Of a stretch of 64,000 nucleotides of DNA, positions 18,670 to 27,053 are shown in pieces (the stretch's first letter is position 1; each line of letters begins with the position of its first letter). The stretch comes from an uncultured Tenacibaculum sp. (GTDB lineage: Bacteria; Bacteroidota; Bacteroidia; Flavobacteriales; Flavobacteriaceae), in contig CANLMR010000003.1 of assembly GCA_947492185.1 (NCBI GenBank), forward strand, positions 62,001 through 126,000. The letters are read 5' to 3'. A program made the translations under genes and the position numbers. Below the pieces are notes generated by a model that did not search any database, was not told the origin of the DNA, and saw nothing but the letters and a program-made list of their open reading frames with translations.

Positions 18670-19236
18670 TCACTTTAAAATACTCTTTACCCTTTGCTGT
18701 AATTTTGGAATAACGTGCTCCTCAAACCATGGATTTTTAGACAACCAAAATCTATTTCGTGGCGAAGGATGTGGCAATGTAAAATACATTGGAAGATATT
18801 CTTCATAATGATTAACAGTATCTGTAAGTGTTCTTTTTGCTTTCTCTCTTAAATAATACTTCTGAGCGTACTGCCCAATCAACAATACTAACTTAATATT
18901 TTCTAATTCAGAGAACAAAGGTTGATGCCATTTAGGCGCACATTCTTTTCTTGGAGGTAAATCTCCCGATTTCCCCTTTCCTGGATAACAAAAACCCATT
19001 GGAATTATTCCGAAAAGCTCTGTATTGTAAAACTGCTCATTCGAAACAGACAACCATTTTCTTAGTTGTTTACCACTAGCATCGTCCCAAGGCACACCAG
19101 AAGCGTGAACTTTTGTTCCTGGAGCTTGTCCTATTATTATTATTTTGGATGACTTAGATGCCTTTACAACAGGGTGAGGTTCTATAAACTCTTCACAGAG
19201 TTTACATTTACTTATTTCACGTAATAATTGTTTCAT
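18670..19236 (-). CDS. uracil-DNA glycosylase superfamily protein (Fe-S type)
   Basis: The start at 19236 (MKQLLREISKCKLCEEF) is preferred. An upstream in-frame ATG at 19260 would lie in the A-run beside the terminator. The 188 residues carry CKLC near the N-terminus and a second pair, C-x15-C (FCYPGKGKSGDLPPRKEC), the spacing of the 4Fe-4S cluster of family 4/5 enzymes. Motif 1 is IIGQAPGTKVHASG and motif 2 is LPHPSPRNRFW. Family members remove uracil or other deaminated bases from DNA. It stands alone, convergent with the glycosyltransferase-like gene. Confidence 0.85.
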   Translation of the reverse strand: MKQLLREISKCKLCEEFIEPHPVVKASKSSKIIIIGQAPGTKVHASGVPWDDASGKQLRKWLSVSNEQFYNTELFGIIPMGFCYPGKGKSGDLPPRKECAPKWHQPLFSELENIKLVLLIGQYAQKYYLREKAKRTLTDTVNHYEEYLPMYFTLPHPSPRNRFWLSKNPWFEEHVIPKLQQRVKSILK

Positions 19237-19256
19237 AAAACTAAGTAACAAAAAAA

Positions 19257-19284
19257 ACACCTACTATTTAAATATAGTAGGTGT
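19257..19284 (-). terminator. intrinsic terminator of the 33-residue gene
   Basis: An 11-bp perfect stem ACACCTACTAT/ATAGTAGGTGT has a 6-nt loop. On the minus strand it is followed by eight Ts. It begins 27 bp after the stop codon of the small gene at 19311-19412. Confidence 0.9.
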
Positions 19285-19310
19285 ATTCTGTATAATAGTT
19301 TTTTTATTTT

Positions 19311-19412
19311 TTAGTGTCTAATTGCATAGCTTGCTCCGCTTCCGAATTCAGCCAATGTAGTAAATAAACTTCTAAAAAAACTATTAACCCTTTTAAGTAA
19401 TAATTTCCCCAT
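19311..19412 (-). CDS. 33-residue basic small protein with its own promoter and terminator
   Basis: The minus-strand ATG at 19412 opens 33 codons ending with TAA at 19311. The peptide starts MGKLLLKRVNSFFRSLFTTL and ends GASYAIRH; it is basic and amphipathic, with no signal peptide. A perfect -7 element (TATATTTG, 19449-19442) lies 30 bp upstream and a strong terminator 27 bp downstream, with nothing else between. This compact layout is the main evidence for a real gene. I do not recognise the family. It could also be a structured RNA that happens to contain an open frame. Confidence 0.6.
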   Translation of the reverse strand: MGKLLLKRVNSFFRSLFTTLAEFGSGASYAIRH

Positions 19413-19441
19413 GATGTTAATAATTTAAAATAATCCCAACA

Positions 19442-19449
19442 CAAATATA
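19442..19449 (-). promoter_or_regulatory. -7 element of the 33-residue gene
   Basis: The minus strand reads TATATTTG at 19449-19442, a perfect TAnnTTTG. Transcription would start near 19437, about 25 nt before the ATG. No clear TTG is seen at -33. Confidence 0.65.
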
Positions 19450-19556
19450 CGACACAATTAGCTGATTTACACAGGATTTTCCCCCTTTTTGTATCAAAAG
19501 CACAAAAAACAGCATAATTGGATAAAAAATCCACATAAATTACATGGGTAACTTTG

Positions 19557-19922
19557 CTAATTACTTAATTTTAAGAAGTTTTCGAATGCTATATAGTATG
19601 GTTGATCCTTTAAAACAGGTAAATCTACACTTTCTGCATTTGCAAGCCCAACACCTGCAAACCAGACTTTTGCATTCTGGTTTTTTGCATGCTCTTTAAA
19701 CGTTTCCATCCAAACAGCGTCATATTTATTTGGATTTTGTAAGTTATTTGAAGCTTTAACTAAAACAAATATTGTTGGTTCTCCCTTCTTAAAAAGAACA
19801 AACTGCGGATGCTTTTTTAACTCGCTATTTATCGCTACGAATTCATACCCCATCTCTTGCAATTTCTTCCCAACAATATTCATAGCTAAATTATGTAACT
19901 CTTGCTCTGTGAGAACTCTCAT
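19557..19922 (-). CDS. conserved 121-residue protein of unknown function
   Basis: I do not recognise a characterised family. The pattern PQFVLFKKGEPTIFVLVKAS, with strands around a conserved-looking Lys after an N-terminal helix, resembles a PD-(D/E)xK nuclease core. The expected first acid is a Gln-Phe, however, so activity is doubtful. Its ATG overlaps the stop of the DEAD-box helicase gene (ATGA), so it is translationally coupled and may work with RNA or the helicase. Confidence 0.75.
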   Translation of the reverse strand: MRVLTEQELHNLAMNIVGKKLQEMGYEFVAINSELKKHPQFVLFKKGEPTIFVLVKASNNLQNPNKYDAVWMETFKEHAKNQNAKVWFAGVGLANAESVDLPVLKDQPYYIAFENFLKLSN

Positions 19923-21277
19923 TTTTTCTTTTTATTTCGTTTATTGAAATTTTTATCCCCTCTAGTTTTAGGTTTTTTATATTTTTTTGCAATTTCTCTT
20001 CTGTAACTCCCTCCTAAATTAACTTTTTTGTTTTTCTCTTTTTTCTCATGAAAAGCTGGACCTGGAACATATTCATTAGAAGTTCTATTTGATGATTGAG
20101 ATGTATCTTCTTTTGGCCTCTCCTCTTCAGTTAATTGACTTGAAATTTCTACCGTCTCAGGAATTATTGATAACGGAATTTCATAATTCATTAATTCTTC
20201 TATTCTTTGTTTTGCCTCTTGTTCTTTTTCTGTTGCTAAAAGAATCGATTTCCCCTTATGCTCAGCTCTACCTGTACGCCCAATTCTGTGCATATAATTT
20301 TCTGCATAGTGTGTTGGGTTAAAATTAATTACATGAGATATTTTTTGCAAATCTAAACCACGAGCAATAACATCTGTCGCTATTAAGATTCTATGTTTTC
20401 CTTCATTGAAATTCTCTATCGATTTAATACGATAATTTTGCGTTTTATTTGAATGAATAACACAATTCTGCCCCGGAAACTCTTCCTCTAACAAATTAAA
20501 AATACGATCAGCATTTCTTTTATTAGGGGCAAAAATTAACACTTTTTCATACTCCGACTTATCAAATAGTAAAAAGTTAATTAAATTGATTTTGGTATAG
20601 AAGTTTGGAACGTTATAAGCTGTCTGATCAATATTATCTAACGGAGTACCACTTACAGCTATAGCTATTTTTTTTGGTGCAATAAAGAAATCATCTATTA
20701 ATGCCTCAACATCTTCTGTCATTGTTGCAGAAAACATAATATTCTGTCTTCTGTCTGGCAATAAGTCGAAAATGTTTAATAGTTGAAATCTAAATCCTAA
20801 ATCTAGCATTACATCAACTTCATCGATAACCAACTTTTGAATAGATTTCATTTTTAACACTCTACTCAATGCCAAATCATATAATCTACCAGGCGTTGCT
20901 ACTATTACATCACAACCTTCAGCTACCGCTTGTTTATGCCTATTTAAATTCACACCCCCATATACTCCAAGAACTCGGAGTGTCATATAATTCGCTAACT
21001 TTTCGATTTCATTTACTACCTGAATTACTAATTCTCGAGTTGGTACTAGAATCAATACTCTTGGGGTTAGTTGTTTTGAAAACTTTAAATCTCTTAAAAT
21101 TGGTAATACATAAGCAAAAGTTTTACCTGTACCTGTTTGTGCAATACCTACAATATCTTTTCCTGATCTAACTATGGGAAAAGCTTCTTCTTGAATTGGT
21201 GTTGGATGTTCGAAACCTAAATCAAGAATTGCATTTCTTAACGGGTTCGATAAATCTAAATCTTCGAAAGTTATCAT
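19919..21277 (-). CDS. DEAD-box RNA helicase (RhlE-like), motif II DEVD
   Basis: ATP-dependent RNA helicase of about 452 residues. It has motifs Q (FEHPTPIQEEAF), I (AQTGTGKT), Ia (PTRELV), II (IDEVD in place of DEAD), III (SAT) and VI (HRIGRTGR). The C-terminal tail is very basic (ending in KKKK) and should bind RNA. The start at 21277 (MITFEDLDL) is chosen because the promoter -7 element lies at 21300-21293, inside the extra ten codons of a longer frame that begins at 21307. Likely roles are ribosome assembly or mRNA turnover. Confidence 0.93.
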   Translation of the reverse strand: MITFEDLDLSNPLRNAILDLGFEHPTPIQEEAFPIVRSGKDIVGIAQTGTGKTFAYVLPILRDLKFSKQLTPRVLILVPTRELVIQVVNEIEKLANYMTLRVLGVYGGVNLNRHKQAVAEGCDVIVATPGRLYDLALSRVLKMKSIQKLVIDEVDVMLDLGFRFQLLNIFDLLPDRRQNIMFSATMTEDVEALIDDFFIAPKKIAIAVSGTPLDNIDQTAYNVPNFYTKINLINFLLFDKSEYEKVLIFAPNKRNADRIFNLLEEEFPGQNCVIHSNKTQNYRIKSIENFNEGKHRILIATDVIARGLDLQKISHVINFNPTHYAENYMHRIGRTGRAEHKGKSILLATEKEQEAKQRIEELMNYEIPLSIIPETVEISSQLTEEERPKEDTSQSSNRTSNEYVPGPAFHEKKEKNKKVNLGGSYRREIAKKYKKPKTRGDKNFNKRNKKKK

Positions 21278-21292
21278 TAAACTTATTTTGGG

Positions 21293-21300
21293 CAAAGGTA
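21293..21300 (-). promoter_or_regulatory. -7 element of the DEAD-box helicase operon
   Basis: The minus strand reads TACCTTTG, a perfect TAnnTTTG 15 bp before the ATG at 21277. Transcription would start around 21288, downstream of the alternative start at 21307. Confidence 0.7.
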
Positions 21301-21342
21301 CAACCAATATTTTGTATATTTAAAGTGATAATTGATGATGAT

Positions 21343-21804
21343 ATGAATACTCCGAAACGTTTAGAACAAGCCCTAATAAAGTTATACAATGCTTTTCATA
21401 ACAACCAATTAAATCCTGAGTGCTGCTCTGCTTGTGCTGTTGGAAATATTTTAGACAATCATGATAGTTGGAAACATTTATCTGATGAACATGGATCTAC
21501 TGAACTAAGTTATGTTGGAAGAGTACATCAACAATTAGGAAGACGCTTTAATGGTTATACTCCTATAGAATTATTACAAATTGAAAAAATATTTTTAGAA
21601 GCTTGCGGCTTTGTTGTTCCGCTTTGCCATTACAATCCTAAGCCAAAAAACTCTACAAATAAAGATATACTATTTAATGGTTTATGCGCTGTTGTGGCTT
21701 ATCTGTGTAAATTAGACGGATTATATAATGTAATGAATTATTCAAGAATTTTTGAGTTTGAAAATGAAGACCCAGTATATCAGTTTGATGTAATTTATCA
21801 ATAA
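21343..21804 (+). CDS. conserved Bacteroidota protein with CCxxC motif, function unknown
   Basis: Starting at 21343 (MNTPKRLEQALIKLYNAFHN) gives 153 residues and leaves room for a TATATTTA -7 element at 21315-21322; the longer frame would overlap the divergent helicase promoter. The protein contains PECCSACAVGNIL near residue 25, which could bind a metal, and a second conserved block LFNGLCAVVAYLCKLDGLYNVMNYS. As I recall, such proteins are often auto-labelled as an Nqr subunit F. No flavin, NADH or ferredoxin domain is visible, so that name is not supported here. Confidence 0.75.
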   Translation: MNTPKRLEQALIKLYNAFHNNQLNPECCSACAVGNILDNHDSWKHLSDEHGSTELSYVGRVHQQLGRRFNGYTPIELLQIEKIFLEACGFVVPLCHYNPKPKNSTNKDILFNGLCAVVAYLCKLDGLYNVMNYSRIFEFENEDPVYQFDVIYQ

Positions 21805-21828
21805 AAAATATTCAACTAGTTTATAAAT

Positions 21829-21858
21829 AAAAGCCCGATACATGTGTATCGGGCTTTT
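21829..21858. terminator. bidirectional terminator between the CCxxC gene and tig
   Basis: A long GC-rich palindrome (AAGCCCGATACA and its complement) is flanked by A/T runs on both sides. It sits between two convergent genes. Confidence 0.85.
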
Positions 21859-21879
21859 ATTTTAAATCGTAACATTAAA

Positions 21880-23202
21880 TTACTTATAAACTTCTTTAAT
21901 AAAGTCTTCGTAACTCACTTCTTTACTCTTAAATTTCATGTTTTCTTTAAAGAAAGTTAATAGTTTCTGAGAAATTAATTGAGTTTGCAAACGTTGTGCT
22001 TCATCTTTATTAGATAGTACTCTTCCAGCGATATTGTTTAACTCCTCTTCTTCTGGATTCATGTTCCCAAATTGAGCCATTTGAGCTTTGATAAATCCTT
22101 TAGCGTAATCTAATAACTCAGCATACTCTAATTTAATATCGTTATCCTTCATAATCTTTCCTTCGATTAATTGGTAACGTAATCCTTTTTCAGATTTAGA
22201 ATACTCTTCTTGAGCTTCATCAAGTGATAATTCTTTTTCTCCAGCAGTTTGCAACCACTTTTGTAAGAAATTAGCTGGTAAATCAAACTTTGTGTTTTCT
22301 ATGAAATGCTCAGTTACTGCATTTAATAATTGTTGATCCGCTTGCTGTTGAAATTGTCCTTCAGCATCTTGCTTAATCTTTTCCTTTAATTCAGTTACAG
22401 TAGTAACACTTCCATCCGGGAAAATTTTACCAAACAACTCTTGATCTAAATCTGCAGGTTCAGTTTTATTAATCTCTTCGATAGTAAATGTTACTTTAAC
22501 ATCTAAATCGTCTGCTATTTCTTTAGTAATACCTAAAACTTGAGACAACTTTGCGTCTTCTTCAAAAAGTTTCTTAGTGCTTAATTCAACTACATCACCA
22601 ACTTTAGCCCCGATAAACTTCTTTTCGTTTTTCTTTCCTTTTAAATCGTTTACTAAGAAAGTTGACTTTTTGTTAATTTCATTTTCTTCGTTAACAAAAG
22701 TTCCAGTTACATTAGCACGCTCCTCACCTTCTTCTAAAGTAATTAACTTCCCGTAACGGTTTTGAATATTTTCTACTTCTTTATCGATTAACTCGTCAGT
22801 AGCAACAATTTTGTATTCAGTAATTTTATTTTTCCCTTTAACATCTACATCAAATTCCGGTGCTAATCCTAATTCGAATTCAAAAGAGAACTTATCAGTT
22901 TCCCAAGAAAAATCATCTTTAACTACTGGCAATGGGTTTCCTAAGATATCTAACTTTTCTTCTACTAAGAAATTATTTAAACTTTCTTGTAAAAGCTTGT
23001 TTACTTCATCAATCATTACAGCTTTACCGTACTGCTTTCTTACCATTCCCATAGGAACATTTCCTTTTCTGAACCCAGGAATATTTGCTTTTTTACGGTA
23101 ATCATTTAAAACTTCTGTTACCTTATCTTTATAATCTTCAGCAACAATATCAACTTTTACAATTGCATTTAATGCGTCTACGTTTTCTTTTGTAATATTC
23201 AT
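21880..23202 (-). CDS. tig: trigger factor (ribosome-associated chaperone)
   Basis: Trigger factor binds nascent chains at the ribosome exit tunnel. The 440 residues begin with the ribosome-binding domain, including the tail-loop signature PGFRKGNVPMGMVRKQYG (FRxGxxP). A PPIase-like middle domain and a helical C-terminal domain follow. The middle domain lacks the classical FKBP active-site run, which is usual in Bacteroidota (family knowledge). It has its own promoter and is a single gene. Confidence 0.95.
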   Translation of the reverse strand: MNITKENVDALNAIVKVDIVAEDYKDKVTEVLNDYRKKANIPGFRKGNVPMGMVRKQYGKAVMIDEVNKLLQESLNNFLVEEKLDILGNPLPVVKDDFSWETDKFSFEFELGLAPEFDVDVKGKNKITEYKIVATDELIDKEVENIQNRYGKLITLEEGEERANVTGTFVNEENEINKKSTFLVNDLKGKKNEKKFIGAKVGDVVELSTKKLFEEDAKLSQVLGITKEIADDLDVKVTFTIEEINKTEPADLDQELFGKIFPDGSVTTVTELKEKIKQDAEGQFQQQADQQLLNAVTEHFIENTKFDLPANFLQKWLQTAGEKELSLDEAQEEYSKSEKGLRYQLIEGKIMKDNDIKLEYAELLDYAKGFIKAQMAQFGNMNPEEEELNNIAGRVLSNKDEAQRLQTQLISQKLLTFFKENMKFKSKEVSYEDFIKEVYK

Positions 23203-23233
23203 TTGACTATTATCTTCTTAAAAAAATTGGGTG

Positions 23234-23264
23234 CAAAATTACTATTTTTAAATTAGTCTAACAA
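23234..23264 (-). promoter_or_regulatory. promoter of tig
   Basis: The minus strand reads TTG (23264-23262), 20 bp, then TAATTTTG (23241-23234), a full TTG/TAnnTTTG promoter. The leader is about 25 nt. Confidence 0.75.
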
Positions 23265-23303
23265 GCATTTTATACAATTGAAATAAAGATACTTATATAA
23301 AAC

Positions 23304-23657
23304 TTATCGATTCATTTTTTCTTCTTTCATCAGACTAAATAAAAAGGACCTAAATATAGACAACAAAACACTAAATAAAAGTGCAGTAAAAAACCCATTT
23401 ACATAAAAGCCAGACACTAATTTACCTGCCATTAATATGATTATTGCATTAATAACAAATAAAAATAAGCCTAACGTTAAAATAGTAACAGGCAATGTTA
23501 GTATTACTAAAACTGGACGAACAAATAAATTCAAAACTGCAATCACAAAAGCTATAATAATTGCTGTCATATAATCATCTACAATAATTCCACTCAATAA
23601 ATTAGACAATACTAAAACCGCAAACGCAGTAAGTAATAATTTGACTACTAATTTCAT
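23304..23657 (-). CDS. phage holin family (PF04020-like) four-helix membrane protein
   Basis: The 117 residues form about four hydrophobic helices with short loops. The LNLFVRPVLVILTLPVTILTLGLF segment is typical of the chromosomal family named after mycobacterial phage holins. These occur in genomes without any prophage, and no lysis genes are nearby, so a lysis function should not be assumed. It is a single gene between tig and the divergent TerC gene. Confidence 0.85.
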   Translation of the reverse strand: MKLVVKLLLTAFAVLVLSNLLSGIIVDDYMTAIIIAFVIAVLNLFVRPVLVILTLPVTILTLGLFLFVINAIIILMAGKLVSGFYVNGFFTALLFSVLLSIFRSFLFSLMKEEKMNR

Positions 23658-23843
23658 TTTCTCTTTTATTTAGATATAATCTACAACCATACCAAACTCA
23701 AAAAGAGGAAGTTTTGACATGAAACACTAATCAAAAAGCAATAGAAATGACATACTCAAGAAACAATGATGTTTTAAACTTTACTTTGACACTTTGCTTT
23801 ATTTCCTATAAATTAGCGCAAAAAAAATTAAACACTTTCACAA

Positions 23844-24656
23844 ATGGCTGGAATCATTTTTACCTTACTAATGCTTGTAATGCTTCAAGCAGTTTTAGGA
23901 TTTGACAACTTACTTTATATTTCTTTAGAGTCTAAAAAAGCACCTGAATCTGAACAAAAAAGAGTTCGCAAAACAGGTATCTTAATTGCAATTGCTTTAC
24001 GTATCGTTTTACTTTTTGTGCTGGTTTCAATTATTGATTTCTTCCAAGAGCCTTTTTCTTGGTTAACAGGCGGGGTAGACAACGTAGTTAAGTTTGCTTT
24101 TAATGGTCATAGTATAATTGTATTAGCGGGTGGTGGTTTTATCATTTACACAGCTATCAAAGAAATATGGCATATGATTTCTATTAATGATTTAGACCAT
24201 GATGTTGAAGATGGTGGGAAAAGAAAAAAAACAGCTAATGCAGCCATAGTAAGTATTGTTATTATGAACTTAGTATTCTCTTTTGATTCTATTTTAGCTG
24301 CCATTGGTTTAACAAGTGAAATAGAAAACCCTACTACTGCATTCATTGTAATGGCTATTGCTATAGTAATTAGCGGATTATTAATGTTATTCTTGGCGGA
24401 TAGAATTTCAGTATTCTTAGCAAAAAACAGAATGTACGAAGTACTTGGTTTATTTATTTTATTGGTAGTTGGTATTATGTTGGTTACTGAAGGTGGTCAT
24501 TTAGCGCATATCAAATTATTTGGTAACCCAATTGAACCAATGAGCAAAACCACATTCTATTTTGTAATTGTTGTATTAGTAGTTACTGATATTGTTCAAG
24601 GTCGCTACCAAAAGAAAATATTAGCCGAAAAGGAACAAGAAACTAAAAAAAGTTAA
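23844..24656 (+). CDS. TerC family integral membrane protein
   Basis: The 270 residues have about seven membrane helices. The conserved TerC acids are present in VLGFDNLLYISLE and in IMNLVFSFDSILAAIGL. TerC/Alx/YkoY proteins are implicated in Mn2+ export and metal handling during protein secretion (family knowledge). It is a single gene closed by a strong terminator. Confidence 0.9.
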   Translation: MAGIIFTLLMLVMLQAVLGFDNLLYISLESKKAPESEQKRVRKTGILIAIALRIVLLFVLVSIIDFFQEPFSWLTGGVDNVVKFAFNGHSIIVLAGGGFIIYTAIKEIWHMISINDLDHDVEDGGKRKKTANAAIVSIVIMNLVFSFDSILAAIGLTSEIENPTTAFIVMAIAIVISGLLMLFLADRISVFLAKNRMYEVLGLFILLVVGIMLVTEGGHLAHIKLFGNPIEPMSKTTFYFVIVVLVVTDIVQGRYQKKILAEKEQETKKS

Positions 24657-24680
24657 CCACTACAAAAACATAAAATTATT

Positions 24681-24710
24681 AAAAACCGACACTTTAAAGT
24701 GTTGGTTTTT
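24681..24710 (+). terminator. intrinsic terminator of the TerC gene
   Basis: A 15-bp inverted repeat (AAAAACCGACACTTT with its complement, one wobble) ends in T6. Confidence 0.9.
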
Positions 24711-24769
24711 TCTTTTCTGAATTAAACCTTTTTTAACTTTTAATGTCTTAGATAAAAAACAATGAGATT

Positions 24770-25450
24770 ATGAGAACACTGAAAACAATTTTATTCGCAG
24801 TTTTATCTTTAACAATAACTACAGTTAAAGCACAAAGTTCAGGAAACACCAAAGAAGCAATTGATAACAAAAAAGCAATGTTAACTAACAATAAACAGTT
24901 AACTAAAGATATTGCTCAACTACAAAGTTTTAAGAAGAAAATAATTGCTTTTGAAGAAGCATTTATAGCTCACAATACAAAACAAATAAAGGTTTTGAAA
25001 GCAGATATTTTATCTGACATGAAAAGAGAGATTACTCAAAGTAAACGCAAAATACAACAAGATCAAAAGGAATTAAAGCAAAGTCGAAGAGAATTAGCAA
25101 GATCAAGAAGGGAAGCTTCGAGACATCCTAACAAACGTAGCAGAGCTCATAGAGATGACATGCGCGACAAAAGAGATGATAGAAGAGATAAAAATGATGA
25201 TGTTCGTGATTTAAAAGCCCAGATTAAAAGAACTGAGCGTCAAAAAGAAATCTTGAAAACTATAAAAGCTTATAATTTCTTAGCTAAAAAAGCTCCTGGA
25301 AAACACAAATTAATGACGAATTCTAAATTATTAAACGAATTTGCTCAAACAATGGAAGCTGATATCATCGCAACTAAACTAGAAATCAAAGAAGATAAAA
25401 AAGAAATCATCGAGGATCGTAGAGAAAGAAGAGAAGATAGAAGAGGATAG
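24770..25450 (+). CDS. secreted highly charged coiled-coil protein, function unknown
   Basis: The signal peptide (MRTLKTILFAVLSLTITTVKAQ) is followed by about 200 residues dominated by Lys, Arg, Asp, Glu and Gln. From about 85 to 165 the chain alternates K/R and D/E in runs such as DDMRDKRDDRRDKNDD, predicting a long single helix or coiled coil. The last 25 residues repeat the pattern (EDKKEIIEDRRERREDRRG). No enzymatic motif is visible. It is a single gene with its own terminator. A periplasmic structural or polyanion-binding role is possible, but unknown. Confidence 0.8.
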   Translation: MRTLKTILFAVLSLTITTVKAQSSGNTKEAIDNKKAMLTNNKQLTKDIAQLQSFKKKIIAFEEAFIAHNTKQIKVLKADILSDMKREITQSKRKIQQDQKELKQSRRELARSRREASRHPNKRSRAHRDDMRDKRDDRRDKNDDVRDLKAQIKRTERQKEILKTIKAYNFLAKKAPGKHKLMTNSKLLNEFAQTMEADIIATKLEIKEDKKEIIEDRRERREDRRG

Positions 25451-25475
25451 ATCTATGAAGCATTCCCTTATCCAG

Positions 25476-25503
25476 TAAGCATCTTGTAATATTACAAGAT
25501 GCT
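25476..25503 (+). terminator. intrinsic terminator of the coiled-coil protein gene
   Basis: A 28-bp palindrome (AAGCATCTTGTAAT and its complement) is followed by T6. Confidence 0.9.
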
Positions 25504-25506
25504 TTT

Positions 25507-26277
25507 TTATTTTATAAAGTTGATTACGGCGTCGTAAAAATCTTTTGGATTTTCTGCATGTAACCAATGACCTGCATTTGGTACTGTCTCTAAACCGTAA
25601 CTTGGAAAATGTGTGTTTAACAATGGAGCATCTTCATCTAAAATATATTCAGACTTCCCTCCTCTTAGAAATAAAGTATCTCCGTTAAAAACACTTCCTG
25701 CTGGTAAAGATTTTATAATTTCTTTATAATTATCAGTAAGCGATTTTAAGTTAAAGCGAAACGCTAACTGTCCTTTTTCTATCCAATACGTATTCTTAAG
25801 TAAAAACTGACGAACACCCATTTGTGGAATTAACTCTGATAATTTCGCATCAATTAATTTTCGTGTACTATGAATTGAAAAGTCAATTGAATTTAATGCT
25901 CGAATTATATCTTGATGATGTGGTGGATAAATTTTTGGAGCAATATCAGCAATCATTAATTTATCAATTACTTCTGGATACTTAGTTGCGAATAACATTA
26001 CTGTCTTCCCTCCCATTGAGTGCCCAAGTAAATCAATCTTATCCAGTTCATGATGCTGGATATACTTATATAAATCCTCAACTAAAAGATTATAATTAAA
26101 TTCTTCAGAATGAAAACTTCTTCCATGATTCCTTTGATCTACTAGATGAACTTCAAAGTTTTCCTTAGCAAATTTATTCGCTAAACTTTTCCAGTTATCA
26201 CCCATTCCAAAAAAACCATGTAAAATCAATAATGGTTTTCCAGAACCTACTATTTTAGAATGTAAAATATTATCCAT
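25507..26277 (-). CDS. alpha/beta hydrolase (YbfF-like esterase)
   Basis: The 256-residue cytoplasmic hydrolase has the oxyanion segment LHGFFGMGDNW, the DQRNHGRS loop, the nucleophile S87 in GHSMGG and the catalytic H237 in PNAGHWLHAE. The YbfF group hydrolyses short acyl esters and acyl-CoAs (family knowledge). It lies 2 bp after pdxJ and is co-transcribed with it. Confidence 0.88.
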   Translation of the reverse strand: MDNILHSKIVGSGKPLLILHGFFGMGDNWKSLANKFAKENFEVHLVDQRNHGRSFHSEEFNYNLLVEDLYKYIQHHELDKIDLLGHSMGGKTVMLFATKYPEVIDKLMIADIAPKIYPPHHQDIIRALNSIDFSIHSTRKLIDAKLSELIPQMGVRQFLLKNTYWIEKGQLAFRFNLKSLTDNYKEIIKSLPAGSVFNGDTLFLRGGKSEYILDEDAPLLNTHFPSYGLETVPNAGHWLHAENPKDFYDAVINFIK

Positions 26278-26279
26278 AA

Positions 26280-26993
26280 TTATTGCAGTCGATGTAAATA
26301 CATATTCACCACATTTTCAATTCCTAAATAAATACTTTCTGAAATTAAAGCATGACCGATTGATACTTCGGCTAAATTTGGAATATTCTTTTTAAAGAAT
26401 TCTATATTTTCTAAATTTAAATCATGACCTGCGTTAATTCCAAGTCCAAGTTGATGTGCTAAAGCAGCAGCTTCTGAGTAAGGTTTAACAGCAACTTTAT
26501 TTCCTTTTTCAAACTCCCTGGCAAAATCCTCTGTATACAATTCTATTCTATCAACACCTGTTTTAGCCGCTCCTTCTATCAATTTCAAGTCTGTTTCTAT
26601 GAAAATCGAAGTTCTTATTCCTGCATTTTTAAATTCAGAAACTACTTCCTTTAAGTAAGATTGATGCTTAATTGTATCCCAACCAGCATTCGATGTAAGC
26701 ACATCTTCTCCATCTGGCACAAGTGTAACCTGAGTTGGTTTAATTTCTAAAACCAAATCGATAAACTTTTTAATAGGATTACCTTCAATATTATATTCTG
26801 TAGTAACTATTGGTTTTAAATCATAAGCGTCTTGATAACGAATATGACGTTCATCTGGTCTAGGATGAATAGTAATTCCATCAGCTCCAAAATCTTGAAT
26901 ATCTTTAGCTACTTTCAATAAATTAGGAACATTTCCTCCTCTAGAATTTCTTAACGTTGCTATTTTATTAATATTAACACTTAACTTTGTCAT
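26280..26993 (-). CDS. pdxJ: pyridoxine 5'-phosphate synthase
   Basis: PdxJ condenses 1-deoxyxylulose 5-phosphate with 3-amino-1-hydroxyacetone phosphate in vitamin B6 synthesis. The 237-residue TIM barrel has N-terminal [42 protein letters not shown], and the phosphate-binding end [10 protein letters not shown] and VSIGHALI. It is the first gene of a two-gene unit, with a promoter at 27012-27019. Confidence 0.97.
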   Translation of the reverse strand: MTKLSVNINKIATLRNSRGGNVPNLLKVAKDIQDFGADGITIHPRPDERHIRYQDAYDLKPIVTTEYNIEGNPIKKFIDLVLEIKPTQVTLVPDGEDVLTSNAGWDTIKHQSYLKEVVSEFKNAGIRTSIFIETDLKLIEGAAKTGVDRIELYTEDFAREFEKGNKVAVKPYSEAAALAHQLGLGINAGHDLNLENIEFFKKNIPNLAEVSIGHALISESIYLGIENVVNMYLHRLQ

Positions 26994-27011
26994 CTCGGTA
27001 TTTTAAGAATA

Positions 27012-27048
27012 CAAAAATAACCTATTAAAAGTTTTTAAACTATATTCG
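27012..27048. promoter_or_regulatory. divergent promoters of pdxJ and the CBS-domain gene
   Basis: The minus strand has TATTTTTG (27019-27012), a perfect -7 element 18 bp before the pdxJ start. The plus strand has TATATTCG (27041-27048), a one-mismatch -7 element that ends 5 bp before the CBS gene ATG. The two units share a 60-bp intergenic region. Confidence 0.6.
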
Positions 27049-27053
27049 TAACA

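Noticed and set aside
19304..19534. 76-residue minus-strand frame
   Set aside because: It overlaps the 33-residue gene in another frame and would start upstream of the -7 element at 19449-19442.
19547..19553. Third GGGTAAC near the 19557 gene
   Set aside because: A 7-mer of this composition is expected about three times in 64 kb, and the flanks do not match the two 10-mers.
21343..21804. Na+-translocating NADH-quinone reductase subunit F
   Set aside because: No ferredoxin, FAD or NADH domain is visible in the 153 residues; the label appears to be a propagated error.
23304..23657. Holin as evidence of a lysis cassette
   Set aside because: The family is common in chromosomes without prophages and no endolysin is adjacent.
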